DNA from: Anaerolineaceae bacterium
GTDB taxonomy: Bacteria > Chloroflexota > Anaerolineae > Promineifilales > Promineifilaceae
DNA length: 64,000 nucleotides
Assembly: GCA_002699125.1 (NCBI GenBank)
Contig: PABI01000050.1
Location: 17,435 to 81,434 of the forward strand
Direction: 5' to 3'
This document shows, in pieces, positions 27,318 through 35,849 of this stretch. The notes beneath the pieces are model-generated. The model saw nothing but the letters and a program-made list of their open reading frames with translations, was not told the origin of the DNA and ran no database searches. How positions within the stretch are numbered: the stretch's first letter is position 1; each line of letters starts with the position of its first letter. Both the position numbers and the translations under genes were made by a program.

Positions 27318-29312
27318 ATGAAACACAAAAATCGCTTGTTTTCTATCCTTCTTGGCCTTCTACTAGTTCTGGGCCTCACCCTAGGCGCGTGTGGATCAAC
27401 GCCTACCGAGGAAGAAGAGCCAGTAGATGCTGTACCGGCACAAGAGGAAGAAGCTGCACCGGCTGAAGAAGAAGCACCAGCCGAAGAAGAAGCTGCACCG
27501 GCTGAAGAAGAAGCACCAGCCGAAGAAGAAGCCGCACCGGCCGAAGAAGAAGCTGCACCAGCTGAGGAAGAAGCTGCTGACCCCAATTCATTGCCCCGCA
27601 ATGAAACCTTGTACTTCAATGGACAGCAGTGGGGTTCTGTTGTTGGTTGGAATCCTTACTCCAACAGCAATAACAATGCAATGACGATTGCTCAGCAAGA
27701 CAACGCCCGCGTCCTCATGTTCGAAACTCCCTATCTGTATAACATGCTGGACGGTCAGGTGTATCCGTTATTGGCCGATGGGCCTTTTGAATGGAACGAA
27801 GACCGCACCGAGGTTACCTTCAGCTTAAAACCGGCTGCCTATTGGAACGATGGCACTCCGGTCACGGCGGAAGACATGGCCTATACCTGGGACACCCATG
27901 TGAAGTACAGCACCCCAACCGGCGCCTCTAACATCGATTACATCGCAGACATCGTTGCTGTTGACGACCATACGATTACGGTGCAAGCGGCATTGGATGA
28001 AGACGGCAACGCTGTCAACCCGCTGATCGTCGAAGCTTACCTGACCAACAACTACATCATCCAGAAAGCGTGGACCCAAACGCTGGAAGAGCGTGTTGGC
28101 GAAGATGCCACCGAGCTATTGGCTGATCCCGCCGAAGATGTTGCTTTCTCCGGCCCCTACGGCCCATACTTTGACGATGATTCCAAAGTTGTCCTTATTC
28201 GCGACGACAACTACTGGGGCCAGGATGCCTCCATGTGGGGTAAGCTGCCTGTTCCCAAGTACCTGGCGCACCAAATCTTTAAGGATAACGCCGCCGGCAC
28301 CACTGCTTTGCAGGCTGGTGAAGTAGACGTTAGCCAGCAGTTCAATTCCAACGTTCACCTTCTGTGGGAGGACGATGGACTGCCCATCTCCACCTATCTG
28401 CCCGATGCACCTTACATGATTGGTGCCAGCCTACCCACCGCCTTCTTCAACCTGGATTCTCCAGGTCTGGATCAAGTTGCCGTGCGTAAGGCAATTGCCA
28501 TGGCTGTGGATTATCCCACCATCATCGCCAATGCGATGACCGACCAGTCCGCTACCTTCGACCAGGTACCGCGCTCGCTGATGAACCCGACCGAGGGTGA
28601 GCAGGCGCTGTTTGATCAGGATGCCGTGGCCGATTTGCAATGGTCCGGTAACGACATTGAAGGTGCCAAGGCGCTGCTCGATGAGGCTGGTATCGTTGAC
28701 ACCGATGGCGATGGCTGGCGTGAATACAATGGCGAGAAGCTCAGCTACGTTGCCACCTGTCCTAATGGTTGGTCTGACTGGCAAGCGGCCATCGAAGTGG
28801 TTGCCGCTGCTGGTGCTGAGATTGGTATTGAAATCACATCGAATTACCCCGAATGGTCAGTTTATCAGACAGTTGTTACCAAATCTGATTCACCCCTGCC
28901 CGAAGGGTATGACATCTTCATGATGTGGAGTGATGGCGCTGGCCCGACACAGCCGTGGAGCCGTATCCGCCACCTGCTCAGCTCTGAATTCGTGGGCATG
29001 GCCAGCAACTGGAACGGTAACTGGGGTAAGTACTCCAATCCTGAGGTTGATGAAATAATCCAGGCGATCCCCACGGAAACCGATCCCGCTGCGCTAGAGG
29101 AAATGTACACACGCCTGGTTGAGATTTACCTGACCGACGTTCCCTCCTTCACGCTCATGTACCGTCCTCAATCGTTCCACACGGTAAATGAGACCGTTTG
29201 GACCAACTTCCCGTACGATGGTGATGGAACCAACCCACCGGTTCCCCCGCTGAATCTGATGGATGGTTGGAGTGTTGCCGGTCTCTATAACCTGGAACTG
29301 GTTAATCCATAG
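27318..29312 (+). CDS. ABC transporter substrate-binding lipoprotein (family 5, Opp/Dpp-like)
   Basis: The 664-residue protein has a lipobox LGLTLGACG, then an unusual linker of about 60 residues made of repeated [13 protein letters not shown] units. The binding fold shows the family 5 pattern: [17 protein letters not shown], then [26 protein letters not shown] near residue 180, and later [17 protein letters not shown]. Such proteins bind peptides, but known relatives in Thermotoga bind cello- and manno-oligosaccharides; the glycosidases downstream favour the sugar reading (inference). The gene is followed by hairpins before the permeases, which fits its expected higher expression. Confidence 0.9.
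   Translation: MKHKNRLFSILLGLLLVLGLTLGACGSTPTEEEEPVDAVPAQEEEAAPAEEEAPAEEEAAPAEEEAPAEEEAAPAEEEAAPAEEEAADPNSLPRNETLYFNGQQWGSVVGWNPYSNSNNNAMTIAQQDNARVLMFETPYLYNMLDGQVYPLLADGPFEWNEDRTEVTFSLKPAAYWNDGTPVTAEDMAYTWDTHVKYSTPTGASNIDYIADIVAVDDHTITVQAALDEDGNAVNPLIVEAYLTNNYIIQKAWTQTLEERVGEDATELLADPAEDVAFSGPYGPYFDDDSKVVLIRDDNYWGQDASMWGKLPVPKYLAHQIFKDNAAGTTALQAGEVDVSQQFNSNVHLLWEDDGLPISTYLPDAPYMIGASLPTAFFNLDSPGLDQVAVRKAIAMAVDYPTIIANAMTDQSATFDQVPRSLMNPTEGEQALFDQDAVADLQWSGNDIEGAKALLDEAGIVDTDGDGWREYNGEKLSYVATCPNGWSDWQAAIEVVAAAGAEIGIEITSNYPEWSVYQTVVTKSDSPLPEGYDIFMMWSDGAGPTQPWSRIRHLLSSEFVGMASNWNGNWGKYSNPEVDEIIQAIPTETDPAALEEMYTRLVEIYLTDVPSFTLMYRPQSFHTVNETVWTNFPYDGDGTNPPVPPLNLMDGWSVAGLYNLELVNP
27444..27578 (+). repeat. 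In-gene tandem repeat coding an acidic linker
   Basis: Units of about 36-39 bases, each reading roughly GAAGAAGCTGCACCGGCTG plus a variant, repeat three to four times and encode the [16 protein letters not shown] linker between the lipid anchor and the binding domain. Copies differ by third-position changes (GCT/GCC, CCG/CCA), so the array is not perfectly recent. Confidence 0.75.
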
Positions 29313-29331
29313 ATTGTAAATTAGTCACAAC

Positions 29332-29364
29332 AGCCATGCCTCATTTTGTGAGGCATGGCTCTTT
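29332..29364 (+). terminator. Hairpin after the binding-protein gene (partial terminator)
   Basis: AGCCATGCCTCA and TGAGGCATGGCT pair perfectly over 12 bases across a five-base loop TTTTG, followed by CTTTCT rather than a clean T run. It lies 20 bases after the stop. It may stabilise the upstream mRNA or terminate part of the transcription before the permeases. Confidence 0.65.
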
Positions 29365-29370
29365 CTAAAC

Positions 29371-29451
29371 AGATGACAATCTTCTGGTATTCGTTGTTGT
29401 CATTCGTTCAGCCACAAATTTCTGGCTGATCTAACCAGACGATTGTCATCT
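29371..29451 (+). promoter_or_regulatory. Large nested inverted repeat before the first permease gene
   Basis: AGATGACAATCTTCTGGT (29371-29388) pairs with ACCAGACGATTGTCATCT (29434-29451) at 17 of 18 positions. Inside lies a second near-palindrome, CAGCCACAAATTTCTGGCTG (about 29409-29428). It ends about 40 bases before the TTG start of the permease. It may be an RNA attenuator or the trace of a small mobile repeat. Confidence 0.45.
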
Positions 29452-29492
29452 TATTTTAAGGCTGTGCCTGTATTTAACGAGGAGGTGCTGCG

Positions 29493-30497
29493 TTGAAAGG
29501 GTACCTGAGATATTTTTCTACCAAGGTGCTGTGGTTTCTTGTTACCCTGGTAGTTGCATTCATTCTGAACTTTTACCTGCCGCGCCTGATGCCGGGCGAT
29601 CCTGTGGCAGCCATCGTTTCCAGGATGGCTCAAGGGATGAGCAACACAACCGGTATCCAGGCCATTTATGAGCAATACACAGAGTTGTTTGGCACCAATA
29701 AACCCATGTATGAACAGTTCTTTATTTATGTAAGAAATGTTTTTCGGGGTGATTTTGGTTTTTCCTTCAGCCAATATCCCAGAACAGTTGCAGATGTTCT
29801 TAGATCTTCCATTTGGTGGACGATTGGTTTGCAATTTCCGGCCATTATTGTCGGCTGGATTATTGGAAACTCACTTGGTGCCCTGGCCGCTTACCGTAAG
29901 GGAACTTTCGATAGAGTTCTCATGCCTGTCAGTATTTTTCTGAGCAACTTACCGGCTTTTGGCATGGCCATCATTTTGCTGGTTGTTTTTGGTGTCTCAT
30001 TAAAATGGTTTCCCACCTCTGGCGGTTATGGATTTGATCTGATTCCGAACTTTAGCTGGAAATTCTTCTGGTCTATTTTTATTCATTACCAACTGCCATT
30101 CTGGTCCATCGTCGTGATCACAATTGGTGGCCAGGCAATTGGTATGCGCTCGATGGCCATCTACGAGCTGAATGCAGATTATGTAAAATATGCCCGTTTC
30201 ATGGGCATCAAGGACCGCAAGATTGTTCGTTACGTATTTCGCAATGCGATGCTGCCCCAGATTACGGGGCTGGCGCTGGCAATTGGCACCATGATTTTCG
30301 GTGCGGTGGTGGCGGAGATTATCTTTAGCTATCCGGGGCTTGGTTCGACGATTTTAACGGCCGTTTTAGGCCAGGATTACCCGCTCATCTCAGCTACTAC
30401 CCTGATCATCACCATTATGGTGCTGACGGCTAACTTTGCTCTAGAGATCATCTATGGCTTCCTTGACCCACGTATTAAGGCAGCACAGGCTGATTGA
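29493..30497 (+). CDS. ABC transporter permease (DppB/OppB-like), TTG start
   Basis: The 334-residue protein has six membrane segments. Its EAA-type loop in the DppB position reads [24 protein letters not shown], and it ends [12 protein letters not shown], both typical of the family. The sequence [11 protein letters not shown] after the first helix is also characteristic. The start is TTG at 29493, decided by GGAGG placed seven bases upstream; there is no ATG nearby in frame. It forms the membrane channel with the next permease. The TTG may lower its translation relative to the binding protein. Confidence 0.9.
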   Translation: MKGYLRYFSTKVLWFLVTLVVAFILNFYLPRLMPGDPVAAIVSRMAQGMSNTTGIQAIYEQYTELFGTNKPMYEQFFIYVRNVFRGDFGFSFSQYPRTVADVLRSSIWWTIGLQFPAIIVGWIIGNSLGALAAYRKGTFDRVLMPVSIFLSNLPAFGMAIILLVVFGVSLKWFPTSGGYGFDLIPNFSWKFFWSIFIHYQLPFWSIVVITIGGQAIGMRSMAIYELNADYVKYARFMGIKDRKIVRYVFRNAMLPQITGLALAIGTMIFGAVVAEIIFSYPGLGSTILTAVLGQDYPLISATTLIITIMVLTANFALEIIYGFLDPRIKAAQAD

Positions 30498-30516
30498 TTG
30501 AGGGGAAGATGCAATT

Positions 30517-31767
30517 ATGAAACATCTATTTCGACAAGCCTTTCGCTCTGGTAAATTTAACACCGGCTTTTCCATCTTTGCCATCATTGTGCTGTTTGTC
30601 GTTATTTACCCACTGATCGTTCCCGATCCTCCGTTAAAGATCATCGGTCAGGGCACATTCTTTGAACCGGGCATTTACGTGAATGTCTACGACAGTATCG
30701 GTGCACCCCATTACACGCTCAATCTAAGCAATGCCGCTGAAAGGCGCATTGCCAGCCGATTGAGCGACCAAGATCGCCTGGCGATACAGGAATGGCTGGT
30801 AAAGGCTGGGATGCTTGAGAGTGAGATCGACATCGCCAATACAGAACTACTTCTAGATCAATGGTTTAATAACTTTGACCCTGCGGTACGGCATCCAGGG
30901 ATGACCAATGCTGACCGAAACTACTATATTCGGCTCAATAATTCTATCCAGGGGCTGCTTTCAGCCGAAGGGGCAATTGTTGCCGAGATAGATGAGGAAA
31001 CGGCCGTTCTGGAAGAAGCTAGCGTCGTCCCCCAAAACGCTTACATCAATGTAAGCAAGGTGCCAAACGTGCGGGTGCTGCTACTAGGAACCGACAATTT
31101 TGGTCGGGACGTGCTGACTGAGCTGGTGAAGGCAACGGCCGTATCGCTGCAGATTGGTTTGGTAGCCGGCATCGTTGCGACTGGGATCGGTTTAATCCTG
31201 GGGATGGTATCCGGTTATATCGGTGGCTTTGTCGATGACGCGATCATGTTCATCACCAACCTGTTCACGGTGATCCCCGGTTTTGTCCTGCTGATTCTAA
31301 TTTCTTTCAGCATCAGCCAGGAACAGCGTGGTGCCACTACGATTGCTGTGGTGATTGGCTTCACCTCTTGGGTATGGACGGCCAGGGCCGTGCGGTCACA
31401 GGTGATCTCTTTACGTAACCGGGATCATGTTAATCTGTCAAAGCTGTCTGGCCATTCAATCGTCCACATCATCGCCCGAGATATTTTCCCTTACATTGCC
31501 TCATACGTCATTATGGCGTTGATTCTGCAAATTTCTTCGGGTATTCTGGCTGAAGCCGGGTTGTCGATCCTTGGCTTAGGCCCCAAAACAACAGATGTCC
31601 CTACGCTGGGATTGATGATGAACTGGGCGTTGATCTACCAGGCCCATATCCTGGGCAAATGGTGGGCCTATTTCCCCGTCATTATTGTGATCGCGTTGAT
31701 TGCATTCTCTATGAATTTAATGAATACCGGACTTGACCAGGTGTTTAATCCGGCCTTACGAGAGTAA
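30517..31767 (+). CDS. ABC transporter permease (DppC/OppC-like) with extracytoplasmic insertion
   Basis: The 416-residue protein exceeds the roughly 300 residues of usual DppC proteins. After the first helix (about 17-38) comes a stretch of about 150 residues, with [20 protein letters not shown] and a helical part, that should be outside the membrane. Then [16 protein letters not shown], the normal family junction, leads to the remaining five helices. The EAA loop is [17 protein letters not shown]. The insertion may contact the binding lipoprotein or substrate (inference). It starts 19 bases after the previous gene, with GAGGGGAAG as ribosome site. Confidence 0.88.
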   Translation: MKHLFRQAFRSGKFNTGFSIFAIIVLFVVIYPLIVPDPPLKIIGQGTFFEPGIYVNVYDSIGAPHYTLNLSNAAERRIASRLSDQDRLAIQEWLVKAGMLESEIDIANTELLLDQWFNNFDPAVRHPGMTNADRNYYIRLNNSIQGLLSAEGAIVAEIDEETAVLEEASVVPQNAYINVSKVPNVRVLLLGTDNFGRDVLTELVKATAVSLQIGLVAGIVATGIGLILGMVSGYIGGFVDDAIMFITNLFTVIPGFVLLILISFSISQEQRGATTIAVVIGFTSWVWTARAVRSQVISLRNRDHVNLSKLSGHSIVHIIARDIFPYIASYVIMALILQISSGILAEAGLSILGLGPKTTDVPTLGLMMNWALIYQAHILGKWWAYFPVIIVIALIAFSMNLMNTGLDQVFNPALRE

Positions 31768-31788
31768 TTCTAGTAAACAGAAGTCAGT

Positions 31789-31862
31789 AATCAGTTTTCA
31801 GTAGACCGTTTCCCGAGGCGGTTACTATTGATAACGCTACAGCTGACTACTGAAAACTGATT
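31789..31862. repeat. CAGTTTTCAGTAG-type inverted repeat
   Basis: AATCAGTTTTCAGTAG (31789-31804) and its exact complement CTACTGAAAACTGATT (31847-31862) flank 42 bases. It fills the spacer between the DppC-like and first ATPase genes and ends 14 bases before the latter's start codon. It resembles short extragenic hairpin repeats of several bacterial groups. Confidence 0.6.
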
Positions 31863-31875
31863 GTAGGTGGTTCAA

Positions 31876-32901
31876 ATGGAAAAAGTGATGTTAGAGGTAA
31901 ACGAACTGACCACAAAATATATCACCCGTTTTCAGGAAGATATTTATGCAGTGGATCACGTTTCTCTCAAAGTAGAAGAAGGAAAATCGCTGGGCATTGC
32001 TGGAGAATCTGGCTGTGGCAAGTCGACGCTGGCGCTTAGCCTGATGGGATATTACTTCCCGCCGCTGCATTACACGGGCGGTGAGATTTTTATCGACGGC
32101 CGTAACATCTCCAACATGAAACCTGATGATGTACGCAGACAAATTTTGGGCAGAGAGATTGCTTACATTCCCCAAGCAGCGATGAATGCGCTCAACCCCA
32201 CCCAGAGGATCATCCATTTTATTGAGGATGTCATTCAAGCCCATGAACCAACCACTACCAAAAAAGAGATTCACGCGCTTGCTGAAGAACTTTTTAGATC
32301 TTTGGGCCTGCCGCCAGAGGTATTACAAAAATATCCCGTTGAACTGTCTGGTGGCATGAAACAGCGCACGGTGATTGCTATTTCGGTCATCCTTTCACCC
32401 CAGGTGCTCATTGCCGATGAGCCTTCGTCGGCGCTTGATGTCACCTCGCAGAAGATGGTTATCAAAATGTTGCGCAACCTGATGGACAAGGGTTACATCA
32501 AATCGATGATTTTCATAACGCACGAACTGCCGCTGCTTTACAACGTGACGGATGACATCGTGGTGATGTATGCCGGACAGATTGTGGAGAAGGCCAGTGC
32601 CAAAGAAGCCGTGTTCGATCCGCTTCATCCGTATTCAAAAGGTCTCATGGGTTCCATTATTGTGCCCGAAGAAGGCCTGCGGGATGTGAAGCTAACGGCC
32701 ATTCCCGGCGTGCCGCCTAATCTAAAAAATCCACCACCTGGCTGTCGCTTTGCCGAGCGGTGTAAATATGTGCGGGCTGAATGTAGGGCAGTGAATGTGC
32801 CGCTGCGCGAAGTGGGGAACGGCCGTACCTATCGCTGCATCATACCAGAAGAAGAACTACGCGCAGCTTATGCAAGGGAGGCTCAACAACATGGCCAATG
32901 A
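31876..32901 (+). CDS. ABC transporter ATP-binding protein (DppD/OppD-like)
   Basis: A 341-residue ATPase with Walker [10 protein letters not shown], signature LSGGMKQR, Walker [13 protein letters not shown] and switch His in FITHELPL. The C-terminal oligopeptide-transporter domain is present, with the Cys cluster [14 protein letters not shown] and a later Cys in YRCI. The start is the ATG at 31876 after TAGGTGG; a GTG at 31867 is part of that ribosome site. It overlaps the next ATPase gene by 11 bases, which is usual for paired ATPases of this family. Confidence 0.92.
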   Translation: MEKVMLEVNELTTKYITRFQEDIYAVDHVSLKVEEGKSLGIAGESGCGKSTLALSLMGYYFPPLHYTGGEIFIDGRNISNMKPDDVRRQILGREIAYIPQAAMNALNPTQRIIHFIEDVIQAHEPTTTKKEIHALAEELFRSLGLPPEVLQKYPVELSGGMKQRTVIAISVILSPQVLIADEPSSALDVTSQKMVIKMLRNLMDKGYIKSMIFITHELPLLYNVTDDIVVMYAGQIVEKASAKEAVFDPLHPYSKGLMGSIIVPEEGLRDVKLTAIPGVPPNLKNPPPGCRFAERCKYVRAECRAVNVPLREVGNGRTYRCIIPEEELRAAYAREAQQHGQ

Positions 32902-33703
32902 TAGAAAAATATGTTTGAGTGGCAAGGGCCTTACCAAAGTATTTGGGTTTGGCCGCACCAAAACGGTTGCCGTTGATCATGTAGACTTTAACTTTTATGA
33001 AGGCGAAATTATCTCTATTGTGGGGGAATCTGGCAGTGGGAAGACGACGCTAGCCAAGCTGCTGTTAGGCTTGATCAATCCCACTGAAGGCGAGATTTAC
33101 TTTCAGGGAGAAAAGCGCGACATCCGCACGCATCGGAAGAAAAAGGAATATTGGAAAAATATTCAAGCCATCTTTCAGGACCCATTCTCTTCCTACAACA
33201 TCTTTAACAAGATCGACAGTGTGCTGCTGGATTGTATTAACATGCGCGGGGGTCGGCGGCTGCCCAAGGCTCAAAAAATAGAGATGATGACCGAAGCATG
33301 CAGCTTCGTTAACCTGAAGTTTGAGGAGTTGACCAACAAATATCCCTTTGAGCTTTCCGGTGGGCAGCAGCAGCGCTTGATGATTGCTCGTGTATTCCTG
33401 CTCAAACCAAAAATTCTGCTGGCCGATGAACCCACCTCAATGATCGACGCCTGTTCACGGGCTACCATCCTGGATATGTTGATGCAGCTGCGCGACGAAG
33501 AAGGAATGACGCCTATTTTCATTACGCATGATATCGGACTGGCTTATTATGTTTCAGACACCGTCTATATCATGGAGAAAGGCAAATTTGTAGAAAGAGG
33601 ATCGGCCGATGCTGTGATCATTCATCCGCAAGAAGAGTACACAAGACGCCTGATTAATGATGTCCCCAAAATCTATGAAGAATGGGATCTCTCAACTGTG
33701 TAA
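32891..33703 (+). CDS. ABC transporter ATP-binding protein (DppF/OppF-like)
   Basis: A 270-residue ATPase with Walker [11 protein letters not shown]-loop [13 protein letters not shown], signature [14 protein letters not shown] and Walker [13 protein letters not shown], and FITHDIGL as switch. It lacks the long C-terminal Cys domain and ends soon after the [11 protein letters not shown] segment. The ATG at 32891 follows GGGAGGCTCAACAAC; longer in-frame extensions lie within the previous gene. It completes a five-component importer. Confidence 0.92.
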   Translation: MANDRKICLSGKGLTKVFGFGRTKTVAVDHVDFNFYEGEIISIVGESGSGKTTLAKLLLGLINPTEGEIYFQGEKRDIRTHRKKKEYWKNIQAIFQDPFSSYNIFNKIDSVLLDCINMRGGRRLPKAQKIEMMTEACSFVNLKFEELTNKYPFELSGGQQQRLMIARVFLLKPKILLADEPTSMIDACSRATILDMLMQLRDEEGMTPIFITHDIGLAYYVSDTVYIMEKGKFVERGSADAVIIHPQEEYTRRLINDVPKIYEEWDLSTV

Positions 33704-33767
33704 AGAGCTCTTCTTGAGTCTGGGTGCAAGCAAATGAACGCGCACACGACACAACGTATTGACTGAC

Positions 33768-34988
33768 ATGCGGCACACCACTAAAAATTACTCTAAATTA
33801 AGTGTGATTCTCCTGGCTTATGTAGCTTTTATTGCCCTGGGGATGCCGGATGGCTTGCTGGGAATTGCCTGGCCTTCCATGCGGGTGGATTTTGCTATTC
33901 CGCTCGATTCTTTGGGGATGTTGTTGTTTGCCTCTGTTTCCGGCTACATGACCTCCAGCTTTTTGAGCGGCACGTTAATTGCCCGAATGGGTGTGGGCAA
34001 ACTGCTAACGATTAGCTGTGCCCTGACAGGTTCGGCGCTTGTTGGTTATACCCTTGTCCCTTCCTGGTGGATGATGGTTTTGCTGGGCGTAATGGCCGGA
34101 CTGGGAGCAGGTGCTATTGATGCCGGCTTAAATACCTACGTGGCGGCACATTTTGGCGAAGGGTTAATGCAATGGTTACATGCCAGCTACGGAGTTGGCG
34201 TGACGATTGGCCCATTTATCATGACGATGGCTCTAACCGCGCTCAACTCCTGGCGTTTTGGTTATCGTGTTGTAGGTGGTTTCCAGTTTGTGATGGCAGC
34301 CAGTTTTCTCATCACATTATCCTGGTGGAATACCCGCGAAGAAGCACCCGCTGAAAGCGTCCGAGAAAAACGTCTGACGGAATATAAAACCCCAATGGGG
34401 CAGACCATGCGCCAGCCCAGGGTTTGGCTTAGTGTCTTGTTATTTTTTCTCTATGTCGGTGCTGAAATATCTCTGGGAACCTGGGTTTATACGCTCCTGA
34501 CCGAATCCCGAGGGGTGTCGCCGCAGGCCGCAGGCTTTTGGGCCGGCAGTTTTTGGGCTACTTTCACAGTTGGGCGCATTCTTGCCGGACTGTATGCGCA
34601 GCGTCTAGGAAGTCACGCGCTGGTTCAAGGTGGCATCACGCTGGCTTTATTGGGTGCCTTGTTACTTTGGTGGCATCCGTTTCAATTGGCCAATCTGTTG
34701 GCGGTTGCCCTAATCGGCATTGCTATTGCCCCAATTTTCCCGGCAATGATGTCTGGCACAAGCCGGCGGGTTGGCGTTCACTTTGCGGCCAACACCATTG
34801 GGATGCAAATGGCGGCTACCGGGCTGGGTGGCGCTCTTATCCCGAGCCTGGTAGGTGTGCTGGCCCGCCAGCTCTCTTTAGAGATTATCCCTGTCTGCCT
34901 GGTTCTGGTGTTCCTGGGATTATTGGGAGCTTATCGATTGTCCATGGTGCCTAGGACGCCAAGGGATAATGAGTTCGCTTACGAATAG
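33768..34988 (+). CDS. MFS transporter
   Basis: A 406-residue protein with about 12 hydrophobic helices. The first cytoplasmic loop region reads GTLIARMGVGKLL, an A-motif variant, and GAGAIDAGLNTYVAAHFGE lies in helix 4/5. This pattern occurs in the MFS group that includes fucose/glucose-type carriers. Its place between the ABC importer and glycosidases suggests movement of a mono- or disaccharide, in or out (inference). The ATG at 33768 has no clear ribosome site; TTG at 33759 is an alternative. It overlaps the next gene by 20 bases. Confidence 0.8.
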   Translation: MRHTTKNYSKLSVILLAYVAFIALGMPDGLLGIAWPSMRVDFAIPLDSLGMLLFASVSGYMTSSFLSGTLIARMGVGKLLTISCALTGSALVGYTLVPSWWMMVLLGVMAGLGAGAIDAGLNTYVAAHFGEGLMQWLHASYGVGVTIGPFIMTMALTALNSWRFGYRVVGGFQFVMAASFLITLSWWNTREEAPAESVREKRLTEYKTPMGQTMRQPRVWLSVLLFFLYVGAEISLGTWVYTLLTESRGVSPQAAGFWAGSFWATFTVGRILAGLYAQRLGSHALVQGGITLALLGALLLWWHPFQLANLLAVALIGIAIAPIFPAMMSGTSRRVGVHFAANTIGMQMAATGLGGALIPSLVGVLARQLSLEIIPVCLVLVFLGLLGAYRLSMVPRTPRDNEFAYE

Positions 34989-35829
34989 CCAGACAAACCG
35001 TTTACTCGGGTTTCCGGCTGATGCTCGTTTACTAATTATCAATGCCGATGACTTTGGGATGTGTCATTCTGTGAATGAGGCCATCATCGGTGCGTTAAAT
35101 GAAGGCGTCATTTGCTCCACGACCCTGATGGTTCCCTGTCCGTGGGCATTACACGCCATGCATTTTCTGGCCGATCACCCCAAAATCTCTTTTGGCGTTC
35201 ACCTCACCGTCATCTCCGAATGGCCTTATTACCGCTGGGGGCCAGTGACTCCCAAGGAAAAAGTGCCCTCCCTCGTTAACAAAACAGGCTATTTCTATAA
35301 CTTCGAACAGATGCCTGAATTTTTGGCTCAGGTCAGGCTAGACCAGCTCGAAATGGAATTCAGGGCGCAGATTGAGGTTGTGCTGGCAGCTGGGCTTAAG
35401 CCATCGCACCTGGATTGGCATGCGCTCCGCCTTAGCGGCAGGGAAGATATTTTAGCCTTAATGTTGAGCCTGGCGCGGGAATATGGGTTGGCACTCCGGG
35501 TTTTTGGGCAATCCTGGATTGAAAAAGTGCAAAGCCAGGGCTTGCCTACAAATGATTATGATTTTTTGGACAGCTATCTTCTTGATTCGGCCGATAAATT
35601 TGCCGGTTTTAAGGCGTTGTTGCGTAAGCTGCCAGACGGATTAAGCGAATGGGCCGTACATCCTGGTTTGGCCAATGCAGAATTGTTGGCCATCGATCCT
35701 GGTGGGGCACATATTCGCCAGTCAGATTTTGATTTTTTGACATCACAAGAGGCAAAAGATGTCATCGAAGAGGAAGGCATCATTCTTCTTGATTACAAAG
35801 CCTTGCAGAATGTCTGGAAGGAAAAATGA
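34969..35829 (+). CDS. ChbG/YdjC-family carbohydrate deacetylase
   Basis: The 286-residue protein begins with the metal and catalytic motif LLIINADDFGMCHSVNEAI, then FGVHLTV and, after an insert, PSHLDWHALR. Together these supply the Asp and two His metal ligands of the YdjC/ChbG family. ChbG removes the acetyl group from N-acetylglucosamine oligosaccharides in the cytoplasm. The position between transporter and beta-glycosidase genes suggests the imported sugar may contain acetylated amino sugar or other acetyl groups (inference). The ATG overlaps the MFS gene end by 20 bases. Confidence 0.85.
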   Translation: MSSLTNSQTNRLLGFPADARLLIINADDFGMCHSVNEAIIGALNEGVICSTTLMVPCPWALHAMHFLADHPKISFGVHLTVISEWPYYRWGPVTPKEKVPSLVNKTGYFYNFEQMPEFLAQVRLDQLEMEFRAQIEVVLAAGLKPSHLDWHALRLSGREDILALMLSLAREYGLALRVFGQSWIEKVQSQGLPTNDYDFLDSYLLDSADKFAGFKALLRKLPDGLSEWAVHPGLANAELLAIDPGGAHIRQSDFDFLTSQEAKDVIEEEGIILLDYKALQNVWKEK

Positions 35830-35849
35830 GTTTATAGGAAAAAGAGATA

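Noticed and set aside
27444..27578. Possible CRISPR-like array
   Set aside because: The units are in-frame codon repeats without spacers and encode a linker.
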